Made by a program: the position numbers and the translations under genes. From NCBI GenBank assembly GCA_005239175.1, contig ML241294.1, forward strand, positions 310,001-374,000: a stretch of DNA of 64,000 nucleotides, read 5' to 3'. A model generated the notes under the pieces. That model did not search any database. It worked only from the letters and a program-made list of their open reading frames with translations, and was not told where the DNA came from. Positions within the stretch are counted from its first letter, which is position 1; each line of letters starts with the position of its first letter. This document shows positions 9,478 through 17,397 of the stretch, piece by piece. Source of the stretch: a halophilic archaeon SHRA6 (GTDB lineage Archaea > Halobacteriota > Halobacteria > Halobacteriales > Haloferacaceae).

Positions 9478-10353
9478 CTACCAGTCGTCGCTCGTGTCGA
9501 CGATCTCGCCGTCTTCCCAGACGTAGAACCCCTCGCCGCTTTTTTTCCCGAGTTTGCCAGCACGGACTTTTTGTTTGAGCAGTTGCGGCGGACGGAACCG
9601 TTCGCCGAGTTCGTCACGGAGGTGTTCGAGAATGTCGAGACGGACATCGAGGCCGACGACGTCCGTGAGTTCGATCGGTCCCATCGGATGGCTGTAGCCG
9701 AGTTCCATCGCCGCGTCGATCGCCCGGGGATCGGCGACACCAGTTTCGAGCATCCGGATGGCCTCGACACCCAGGGCGACCCCGAGCCGCGAGGAGGCGA
9801 ATCCAGCAGAGTCACGGACGACGATCGGCTCTTTGTCGATCGCGTCGACGAAGTCAGTCGCGGCTTCGAGGGTCGCATCGTCGGTCTGTTCGGCCACGAC
9901 GACCTCGACGAGGCCCATAATGTGTACCGGGTTGAAAAAGTGCAGCCCGATCGCACGCCCGGGGCGATCGAGAACGCTCGCGATCTCTGTCACCGAGAGC
10001 GATGACGTGTTCGAGCCGATGATCGCCTCCGAGGGCGCGGCGTCTGCGACCTCCTCGAAGGTGGCCTGTTTGATATCCATTCGTTCGGGGACCGCCTCAA
10101 TGACGAGGTCCGCGTCGGCGACCGCGTCGAGGAGCGAGGTCGTTGTCTCGATTCGATCGAGGGAGCGACGCATCGTCTCTGGGGAGACCTTGTCGCGATC
10201 GACGCCTCCTTGGAGGTTCTGCTCGATCGCGGTCAGAGCCTCCGCAAGGATGTCCGTTTCGAGGTCTCGAATCGTCACATCATGGCCAGCCATGGCCGAT
10301 ACCTGCGCGATGCCGTGGCCCATCGTCCCGGCACCGAGAACTGTAACACGCAT
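9478..10353 (-). CDS. 3-hydroxyacyl-CoA dehydrogenase
   Basis: NAD-dependent oxidation of 3-hydroxyacyl-CoA to 3-oxoacyl-CoA. The 291-aa protein starts with the Rossmann motif GAGTMGHGIAQVSAMAGH. It contains the family signature LHFFNPVHIMGLVEVV, holding the catalytic His, and ends with the C-terminal helical domain (YSHPMGPIELTDVVGLD). Length fits stand-alone FadB2/Hbd enzymes. It lies tail-to-tail with crotonase 1. With three crotonases nearby it covers the hydration and oxidation steps of beta-oxidation; no thiolase is in the window. Confidence 0.93.
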   Translation of the reverse strand: MRVTVLGAGTMGHGIAQVSAMAGHDVTIRDLETDILAEALTAIEQNLQGGVDRDKVSPETMRRSLDRIETTTSLLDAVADADLVIEAVPERMDIKQATFEEVADAAPSEAIIGSNTSSLSVTEIASVLDRPGRAIGLHFFNPVHIMGLVEVVVAEQTDDATLEAATDFVDAIDKEPIVVRDSAGFASSRLGVALGVEAIRMLETGVADPRAIDAAMELGYSHPMGPIELTDVVGLDVRLDILEHLRDELGERFRPPQLLKQKVRAGKLGKKSGEGFYVWEDGEIVDTSDDW

Positions 10354-10410
10354 GCTGGCTCAGGGGTTATTCGCCACCGATTAAACTGTAGCGATCGATT
10401 GCAATGTGGC

Positions 10411-10812
10411 TCAGGCCTGTTTTTTTGCGCCGCAGACGAGCACTGGGCGAGTGGTGTCGAGAATCACCTCCTGTGTAACGCTACCGAAAAGCACCTTCCC
10501 CGTTGGCGATCGCTTCCGCCCGCCGACACAGATCTGATCGACGTCGTGTTCCTCGGCGTACGCGCGGATTTGCTCGCTTGGCTTCCCGCTGGTCTCGTCA
10601 AGCGTGACGTCGATACCTGCCTCGCGAAGACGCGCTTCGGCGTGTCTGGCGGCTTCGATCTGTTGGACGGATGCGCCAGCCGTGTTCTCGGTGAACACGT
10701 GCAAGACTGTCACTCTAAGTGAGTCAGGGACCGCCGAGAGGTTCCGTATTGCATCGACCTGCGCGTCGACGTGGTCGATCGCATCGTCCACTGAGACGAG
10801 GATGTGGTACAT
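10411..10812 (-). CDS. universal stress protein, UspA family
   Basis: Small nucleotide-binding stress protein (133 aa), probably a dimer in the cytoplasm. It begins YHILVSVDDA, the strand-1 and Asp of the ATP-binding type. Near the C terminus it has GGRKRSPTGKVLFGSVTQEV, matching the G-2x-G-9x-G-S/T phosphate-binding motif. It is divergent from crotonase 2 (79 bp between starts). A TATA-like GGTTAAGAC lies about 25 nt upstream on the minus strand. Its exact role is unknown. Confidence 0.88.
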   Translation of the reverse strand: MYHILVSVDDAIDHVDAQVDAIRNLSAVPDSLRVTVLHVFTENTAGASVQQIEAARHAEARLREAGIDVTLDETSGKPSEQIRAYAEEHDVDQICVGGRKRSPTGKVLFGSVTQEVILDTTRPVLVCGAKKQA

Positions 10813-10890
10813 AGCTCGATGTTCACCACCGATCGTCTTAACCGTTGGTCATCCCCGAACAGTTATTCCATCCGCAGACAGTACTCAGGT

Positions 10891-11637
10891 ATGCGAATCG
10901 AAACCAGCGATGGCGTTCGCACCGTCACGTTCGATCGGCCAGCGTCGTTGAACGCCTTTACACCCGCGGCGGCGGTTGAACTCGCCGAGGCAATCGAAGA
11001 CACGTCCGTAGATACCCACGATGCAATCGTTCTCACCGGCGAGGGAGAGGCGTTCAGTGCCGGCGGTGACATTGAAGCGATGGCCGCCCGTGAGGAGACT
11101 GCAGATGAGTCGCTCGATCGCGTGCGAGCGACCCTCGGCCGGGTGGTTGACGCCGCGGTGAACTCCGCGGTGCCGATTGTCGCAAAGGTGAACGGCGACG
11201 CGGTCGGGGCGGGGCTGTCAATTACAGCCGCCAGCGACTTCGCGTACGCTGCCGAATCGGCCGTCTTTAGCTGTGCGTTTGTCCGCGTCGGATTGGTCCC
11301 CGACACGGGCGGAACGTTCCTGTTGCCACAGCTTATCGGGCTTCGGCGGGCGAAAGAACTCGCGTTCACCGGAAAGTTCATCGCTGCCGAAGAGGCCGAG
11401 TCAATAGGGCTTATCACCGAAGCGGTCCCCGATGACGAACTGGATACAGCCGTCGATTCGCTGCTCGACACCCTCCGTGATCGGCCAACGAAGACGATCG
11501 GCCTGACAAAACACGCGTTCCACGAGAACGCCGGCAAACACTGGCAGGAGGCACTCAACTACGAGCTAATGACCCAGTCGATCGCGTATGGAACCAACGA
11601 ACATGAGCGTGGCGTCAGGCAATTCCTTGATCGGTAG
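10891..11637 (+). CDS. PaaG-like enoyl-CoA isomerase/hydratase (crotonase 2)
   Basis: Crotonase-fold protein of 248 aa. The second active-site region CAFVRVGLVPDTGG is typical of PaaG, keeping Asp in GLVPD and lacking the glutamate of classical hydratases. The first site reads GAGLSITAASD, also without Glu. This suggests double-bond isomerisation or oxepin-type chemistry rather than hydration. ATG 10891 was chosen because homology begins there (MRIETSDGVRTVTF). Upstream in-frame sequence overlaps the divergent usp start and looks non-coding. Confidence 0.87.
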   Translation: MRIETSDGVRTVTFDRPASLNAFTPAAAVELAEAIEDTSVDTHDAIVLTGEGEAFSAGGDIEAMAAREETADESLDRVRATLGRVVDAAVNSAVPIVAKVNGDAVGAGLSITAASDFAYAAESAVFSCAFVRVGLVPDTGGTFLLPQLIGLRRAKELAFTGKFIAAEEAESIGLITEAVPDDELDTAVDSLLDTLRDRPTKTIGLTKHAFHENAGKHWQEALNYELMTQSIAYGTNEHERGVRQFLDR

Positions 11638-11708
11638 CTGACCGTAATATTCACACCAGCCTTCGTCGATCGGTAAACGTTTTGTATTCACCGGCGGATC
11701 GTTCACGC

Positions 11709-11837
11709 GTGCATATCACTACCGTAGCGCATGAAGACACTCACATTAGCCTACCCAAGGACGGTCCGACAACGACCTGCGGGCCGAAACGTACTGATCG
11801 CAAAGCCGGGCGGTCGAAGAGTACCGGAGGCCGGTGA
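11709..11837 (+). CDS. candidate 42-aa small ORF upstream of crotonase 3
   Basis: A GTG-initiated frame whose TGA shares a base with the ATG of the next gene (TGATG), the arrangement of translationally coupled genes. The peptide starts MHITTVAHEDTH, has one Cys and a basic Gly/Lys/Arg-rich tail, so it is unlike the acidic proteome. No family is recognised. It may be a chance frame in a leader; ATG 11731 opens another short frame over the same bases. Confidence 0.2.
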   Translation: MHITTVAHEDTHISLPKDGPTTTCGPKRTDRKAGRSKSTGGR

Positions 11838-12637
11838 TGAGTTTCAACGACTACGAGACACTGACGGTGTCGGTCGGGGAATACGCTGATCGGGTCGCGA
11901 CGATATCGATCGATCGTCCCGAGGCACGCAACGCGTTGAACGCGGAGGTTCGCCGCGAGCTATCGGCTGCCCTAGAGGCCTTCGAAGACGACGACGAGGT
12001 TCGTGTCCTTGTTCTCACGGGTGTGGAGGCGGCAAACGCGTTCGTCGCTGGCGCAGACGTAACCGAACTCCGCGAGCGGACGCTGCTCGAACAACGCGAG
12101 GCGAGCAGGCGACCACGGATCTACGAGCGTGTCGACGCGCTTTCGATGCCAGTGATCGCGCGGATCAACGGCCACGCGCTCGGCGGGGGCTGCGAGCTCG
12201 CACAGGCATGCGATGTCCGCATCGCCGTCGAAGACGCAAAGCTCGGCCAGCCAGAGATCAACCTCGGGATTATTCCCGGCGGCGGCGGCACCCAACGACT
12301 GACACGGCTCGTCGGCGAAGGCCACGCGATGCGGTTGGTCCTCAGCGGGGAGCTGATCGACGCGACCGAGGCCCAAGAGATCGGCCTCGTTGACGAGGTT
12401 TATCCGGCTGAAGAATTAGACGATCGGGTTTACGAACTGGCGGGCGCGATGGCCGAAAAAAGCCCGATCGCCCTAGAGCTCGGCAAACAAGCGGTCCGCG
12501 CCAGCTCCCGGATGGACCTCGAATCGGGAATCGACTACGAGGCGGAGTTATTCGTCCAACTGTTCGCGACCGATGATAAAAACGAAGGGATCGACGCGTT
12601 CCTCGAGGGCAGAGATCCCGAGTTCACCGGGACGTGA
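11837..12637 (+). CDS. enoyl-CoA hydratase (crotonase 3)
   Basis: Hydrates trans-2-enoyl-CoA to 3-hydroxyacyl-CoA. Unlike crotonases 1 and 2, this 266-aa protein keeps both catalytic glutamates: GGGCELAQACD and GQPEINLGIIPGGGGTQRL, the classical crotonase pattern. The C terminus (LEGRDPEFTGT) matches the usual FLEGRxPxF ending. ATG 11837 was chosen; a GTG lies one codon earlier. It probably feeds the 3-hydroxyacyl-CoA dehydrogenase encoded nearby on the other strand. Confidence 0.92.
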   Translation: MSFNDYETLTVSVGEYADRVATISIDRPEARNALNAEVRRELSAALEAFEDDDEVRVLVLTGVEAANAFVAGADVTELRERTLLEQREASRRPRIYERVDALSMPVIARINGHALGGGCELAQACDVRIAVEDAKLGQPEINLGIIPGGGGTQRLTRLVGEGHAMRLVLSGELIDATEAQEIGLVDEVYPAEELDDRVYELAGAMAEKSPIALELGKQAVRASSRMDLESGIDYEAELFVQLFATDDKNEGIDAFLEGRDPEFTGT

Positions 12638-12677
12638 GAGCCGACGCGGGACGCGTCGGTGAGGCGTTGCCGGCGGA

Positions 12678-14129
12678 TTAGCTGATGTTGAGATTCACGT
12701 TTTTTATTTGGGTGTACTCGTCGATTGCCTGTGCGCCCTGTTCGCGGCCGCTTCCGGACTGTTTGTAGCCGCCAAACGGCGTTTGCGGATGCGTCACTGG
12801 GTATTCGTTGACCGACACCATGCCGTAATCGAGTTGATCGACAACCGTGTGGGCAGTGTTCAGGTCAGTCGTCCATACGCCTGCGCTCAGTCCGTACGGT
12901 GAGTCGTTGGCGATTTCGATCGCCTCTGTGCGGTCGGAGAACGGTAGCACAACCAACACGGGGCCAAACACCTCTTCGCGGGCGATCGGCATATCCGGAG
13001 TGACGTCGGTCAGAACAGTTGGTTCAAAAAAGAACCCACGGGATTTATCTGCGGGACTGGTTCCACCGGTTACGACGGTCGCTCCCGCTTTGCGTGCAGT
13101 GTCAACGTACGCTTGGACGTCATCCCGGTGCCAGTCCGCAATGAGTGGTCCCATACGGCCGTCGTCGTCGATCCCGCTACCGAGTTCGATTGCCGCTGCG
13201 CGATCGACAATGCGATCGACGAACTCATCCTGGATCGACTCGTGGACGAGCAGCCGCGAGCCAGCCCAACACATCTGGCCCGCGTTCATGAAGATTCCGT
13301 ACTGACATCCTTTCGCTGCGGCCTCGAAGTCCGCATCGGGAAACACGATGTTCGGTCCTTTTCCACCGAGTTCGAGCGTGACGCCTGAGACTGTGTCGGC
13401 GGCACTTCGGAGGACCTCTTTTCCAACAGCGGTCGAGCCAGTGAACGCGACGTGTTTGATGTCCGGATGGCTGGCGAGTGCATCACCCGCCACGCTGCCG
13501 CTGCCAGGGAGCACGTTAACGACCCCATCTGGCAGCCCTGCTTCCTCGGCAGCGACGCCGTAGTACAGCGCAGAAAGTGGCGTCGTGCTCGATGGCTTGA
13601 GAACCACGGAATTACCACAGGCGAGTGCTGGTGCAAGGCTACGGCCCGCCAGCTGGAAGGGGTAGTTCCATGGTGCAATGTGCGCCGTCGCCCCCAGCGG
13701 CTCTCTGAGCGTATAGTCGGTATTACTGTTCGGAACGGGAATCGTCTCGCCGCGTATTTTATCTGTCCAACCCGCGTAATACCGGATTGTATCGATTGCG
13801 TACGTCACCTCGATATCTGCCTCGAACGGGGTCTTGCCGTTGTCGTGTGATTCTACGAGTGTGATCTCCTCTTTGCGAGCCTCAAGAGCGTCTGCAAACG
13901 CTCGGAGGGCCTCACCGCGATCGCTTGGAGCAATCGATCGCCACTCGCTTTCCCGGTCGGCTGCCTTGACCGCAGCCGTGACCGCCGCGTCGACGTCCAC
14001 AGCGCCCGCTTGTGCGACAGTCGCATAAACGTCTTCAGTTGCAGGATCGATCGTCTCGAGTGTGGCGTTGTCGTCGGACGAAGTCCACGTACCGTCGATA
14101 TACAGGTCTGTCGGACCGCTGTATTCCAT
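12678..14129 (-). CDS. NAD(P)-dependent aldehyde dehydrogenase
   Basis: Oxidises an aldehyde to the acid, 483 aa. The cofactor segment is APWNYPF and FTGSTAVGKEV. The general-base Glu is in TLELGGKGPNIVF and the catalytic Cys in NAGQMCWAGSR. The ending FGGYKQSGSGREQG is typical of the betaine-aldehyde and related group. A TATA-like CTTTAATCC lies about 25 nt upstream of the ATG on the minus strand. It is convergent with crotonase 3 and may supply the acid for the acyl-CoA ligase (inference). Substrate not determined. Confidence 0.92.
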   Translation of the reverse strand: MEYSGPTDLYIDGTWTSSDDNATLETIDPATEDVYATVAQAGAVDVDAAVTAAVKAADRESEWRSIAPSDRGEALRAFADALEARKEEITLVESHDNGKTPFEADIEVTYAIDTIRYYAGWTDKIRGETIPVPNSNTDYTLREPLGATAHIAPWNYPFQLAGRSLAPALACGNSVVLKPSSTTPLSALYYGVAAEEAGLPDGVVNVLPGSGSVAGDALASHPDIKHVAFTGSTAVGKEVLRSAADTVSGVTLELGGKGPNIVFPDADFEAAAKGCQYGIFMNAGQMCWAGSRLLVHESIQDEFVDRIVDRAAAIELGSGIDDDGRMGPLIADWHRDDVQAYVDTARKAGATVVTGGTSPADKSRGFFFEPTVLTDVTPDMPIAREEVFGPVLVVLPFSDRTEAIEIANDSPYGLSAGVWTTDLNTAHTVVDQLDYGMVSVNEYPVTHPQTPFGGYKQSGSGREQGAQAIDEYTQIKNVNLNIS

Positions 14130-14292
14130 TACGCGTGGAGATCACCACCAGCTGGATTAAAGCGTTGGGGTAATAGCTATTGGTTACGTCGGTAGATACA
14201 TTCGTGCTGGCGGTCGAAATATCCAAGTTCGTGCGCGATTCGTACTCACGTAAAACCATGAGAAAACGAACAACGCGGGCACGGGGGCGATC

Positions 14293-14838
14293 GTGACTGG
14301 GGCAACTGAACCAACCGAATTAGAGGAACAGATATCGAGCGTGACGTCCGCGGTCGTTGTCGTCTGTGGCCCGCCGGGTGTCGGAAAGTCAACTGTTTCG
14401 AGGCGGCTCGCCGATCGGCTCGGTTCAGTGGTCATTCGGACGGACGTACTCAGGAAGGAACTGTTCGCGGAGCCCGACTACTCCGACGCAGAGACCGAAC
14501 AAACGTACGAGGCGCTGTTTGAACAGATCGGTTCGATCGTCGAAGACGGACAATCGGCCGTTGTCGACGGCACGTTCCGAACCCGATCGATACGTCAACG
14601 TGCACGGCAGCAGGCAGCAGCACACGAGGTCCCGTTTTTGCTGGTGAGCGTCACGTGTGATGAGTCAGTGGTCGAAGCACGGATCGAACAGCGAGAGGGC
14701 GTGAGCGATGCCGATTTCGCGATTCACAAACAGATCAAATCGGAGTTTGAATCGATCGAAATACCACACATCACGATTGACAATTCCGGAGGGCTCAACG
14801 CGTTATCCCGCCAACTTGACGAGCACTTTTCGCTATGA
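14293..14838 (+). CDS. AAA-type P-loop ATP-binding protein (putative kinase)
   Basis: Small ATPase or kinase of 181 aa. Walker A is GPPGVGKST around residues 26-34, followed by VIRTDVLRKELF and VDGTFRTRSIRQRA, as in the AAA_33 group of zeta-toxin/polynucleotide-kinase-like proteins. The start is GTG. Its 3' end overlaps the convergent MMPL gene by 6 bp. No phosphate acceptor can be inferred. Similar haloarchaeal proteins are annotated only as ATP-binding or adenylylsulfate-kinase-like. Confidence 0.75.
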   Translation: MTGATEPTELEEQISSVTSAVVVVCGPPGVGKSTVSRRLADRLGSVVIRTDVLRKELFAEPDYSDAETEQTYEALFEQIGSIVEDGQSAVVDGTFRTRSIRQRARQQAAAHEVPFLLVSVTCDESVVEARIEQREGVSDADFAIHKQIKSEFESIEIPHITIDNSGGLNALSRQLDEHFSL

Positions 14839-17397
14839 CCGAATCGCAGGCGTTCGGGCTGCGATCGTGTCCACAACAGCTCGGATTGTGGGGTCCACCC
14901 GGTGCCAGATAACGATCGTCGACGGAAGGACCAGTATCGACGCGAGGTACGCGTACAACACTCCGAGCGCGAGCAACAGTCCAAAGTCCTGAATTAGCGG
15001 AATCAGCGCGAGATAAAGCGTCCCGAGCCCCGTAACGGTCGTGATCATGCTCCCCGTGAGCGCACCCCCGGTCCCACGAGCAGTGACGAGCAACGCCGCG
15101 TTGACGTCTCGGCCGGAATCGAACTCATCGACGAACCGGTGCATGAAGTGAACAGTGTAGTCAACCCCGAGCCCGATGGAGACCCCTAGAATGGGCGCAT
15201 TGATCGGCGTCAGCGAGATACCGAGATACCGCATCGACCCCGCCAACACACCGACGGTGATGAAAATCGGGATCAGGTTGATGACGCCGTAAATGGCTCG
15301 GGATTCGAGCCACCAGTACGCGATCATGAGGAACGCGCCAGTGAGGAAAAATGCGACAAAGAGACTCCGGATCGACGATTCGGTTATTTCATCGATCACA
15401 ACCTGATTGACGACGAGGTCACCTGTTGCGACCGCGTCCAACTCCATCGAATTGGCGATCGACTGGGCAGCCGCGGTGATCTCGTCCTGTTCAGCGTCGA
15501 CATTGACGGTGTACTGAATCCGTGTTGCCCGCCGGTCGGCGGTGAGATACGTCGCTGCCTCGTCAGACCGCGGCGAGTCCTGCAACTCCGCGTAAACCTG
15601 ATCGACGTTGCGATCTGGGATGCCGTCTCCAGTCGCGTCTGAGCGCTCAACCAGTCGAGCGAACTCCGGGTCTTCGGCCGCGTGATTGTTCATTACGCCG
15701 ACGATGCTATCGGCGTTCGCGCGCCGATCGCTCGACTCCAGCGCCTCGGGAGTCGATTGAAGAGCTCTGTCAATGTCACGTAACGCCATATCCGACCGGA
15801 CGTCTGGATCGTCGATATACACCGTAACGGAGCCGACAAAGCCCTGCCCAAAGTCGTTCTCTAGGCGATCGAGCACCTGCATAAATGTGTACTCGCTCGG
15901 GGCAAGTGGCCCAGGCAACGCGCCGTATTGTTCAATTCGCTCTTGGTCTGGGAAGAACGCCTCCTGGGAGAATTCAGTGTCGACGCCGGTACCGTACGCG
16001 CCGCCAGCCGCGCCAAGAACCAGCGCTGAGATGAGAATTATCGCCGGCGCGATCGCCGCTGCCTTTGCGCCGATCGGAAGCACTGTTCCGAGAATCGATC
16101 CCTCGCTACCGATCGGACTCGACCCAAACTGTGGAATCCGCGATCCCTCACGAAGCCGGTCGGCAACAATCTTGCCGGCCGGTAAAAAGATCCCAAAGAT
16201 CAGAAACGTAAACAGGATACCGAACGCGGAAACGATACCGAACTCGCGGGTCGACTGCAGAGAACTCGTGAGGTTCGCAGCAAAGCTGAAAACGGTCGTC
16301 AGGGTGACGATCAAAAACGCCGCGGTGAGTTGGGTCGTCGTCAACGACATGGCCTTGTCGATCGACGCTCCGTGACTACGCTCTTCACGGTATCTGTTGA
16401 TGGTGTGAATGCCAAAGTCGATCCCGACCGCCAACAACAGCGGAAACACTGTGACCATCGAATCCGAGAAGGGAATATCGGCATAGCCCATGAAGCCGAA
16501 CGTCCAGACGAGAGTCATAAGCAGCGAAACGATGCCAAGTGCGAGGTCGATCGGATCTCGATAGGCAATGACGAGGAAAAAGAGGATCAAAAATACAGCC
16601 GTCGGAAAGACAATAATGGCGGTGTCGGTCAGAAGATCGAGGATCTCGTCTTCGAGGATCGCATCGGCAAAGACGACCACATTCTCACCAGATTCGAAGC
16701 CTTCGACCTCCTCGACGATCTCGACTGTCTGGAATTGGATCTCGCTAACGTCGCTCGTCCCCGCGCTCGCAGGAACGTCGTAGGAGACAAACACCTGCAT
16801 CACCGACGCGTCAGGGCCAGCAGGATTGAAATCCTCGCTGACTGGACCGAGTGAATCTGTCTCGTCGGCGCGACGGACTGCCGACTCGACCTCCCCCACC
16901 GACGCGCGCGCGATAGCCCGCCGCTGGGCCTCCGCCGTCGTCGCCGTTGGATCGATCTGGCGGGCGATGTTCGAGGCCGGACTGCCCGTCTGTTCGACAC
17001 GGAGGCGTGGTTCCGTTTCAAGCCGGTCTTGGGCGTCAAGGACCCGAAGCAATACCGGCTTTGAAAGCACGTTGCGATCGTCACTAATAAACAACGTCGC
17101 GGTTGACCCGCCAGTATCGCGGCTGTTCGACGCGAACTCTTCTTGCATGTCTTCTAACGCTTGGGACTCCTCAACGTCTTCAGTGAACTGATCGGAGCCG
17201 GCTTGCTGTTCGATGCCGCTGATGCCACCCGCAAAAAGCACCGTTAAGAGAAGAAACGCCGCGAGAATCCGCCATGGTGCGGTCGAAATCGCTCGGTTGA
17301 CCCAGCGGGTAATTGGATCGTCCGCATCCGATTGCGGATCAACGGCTGGCCCTGAAGCGTCGCCGGCAGTGTCATCACGACGATCTGTTGGGGGCAT
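14833..17397 (-). CDS. MMPL/RND family transporter
   Basis: Large membrane exporter of 854 aa. Two repeats each have one leading membrane helix, a large extracellular loop domain, and a bundle of about five further helices. The conserved charged elements appear as GIDFGIHTINRYREE in the first half and GVDYTVHFMHRFVDEF in the second, the pattern of archaeal RND exporters. Its ATG directly follows the TAG of the upstream CARDB-type gene with no spacer, so the two are coupled. With the divergent TetR gene this looks like a regulated efflux or lipid-export unit. The substrate is unknown. Confidence 0.9.
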   Translation of the reverse strand: MPPTDRRDDTAGDASGPAVDPQSDADDPITRWVNRAISTAPWRILAAFLLLTVLFAGGISGIEQQAGSDQFTEDVEESQALEDMQEEFASNSRDTGGSTATLFISDDRNVLSKPVLLRVLDAQDRLETEPRLRVEQTGSPASNIARQIDPTATTAEAQRRAIARASVGEVESAVRRADETDSLGPVSEDFNPAGPDASVMQVFVSYDVPASAGTSDVSEIQFQTVEIVEEVEGFESGENVVVFADAILEDEILDLLTDTAIIVFPTAVFLILFFLVIAYRDPIDLALGIVSLLMTLVWTFGFMGYADIPFSDSMVTVFPLLLAVGIDFGIHTINRYREERSHGASIDKAMSLTTTQLTAAFLIVTLTTVFSFAANLTSSLQSTREFGIVSAFGILFTFLIFGIFLPAGKIVADRLREGSRIPQFGSSPIGSEGSILGTVLPIGAKAAAIAPAIILISALVLGAAGGAYGTGVDTEFSQEAFFPDQERIEQYGALPGPLAPSEYTFMQVLDRLENDFGQGFVGSVTVYIDDPDVRSDMALRDIDRALQSTPEALESSDRRANADSIVGVMNNHAAEDPEFARLVERSDATGDGIPDRNVDQVYAELQDSPRSDEAATYLTADRRATRIQYTVNVDAEQDEITAAAQSIANSMELDAVATGDLVVNQVVIDEITESSIRSLFVAFFLTGAFLMIAYWWLESRAIYGVINLIPIFITVGVLAGSMRYLGISLTPINAPILGVSIGLGVDYTVHFMHRFVDEFDSGRDVNAALLVTARGTGGALTGSMITTVTGLGTLYLALIPLIQDFGLLLALGVLYAYLASILVLPSTIVIWHRVDPTIRAVVDTIAARTPAIRS

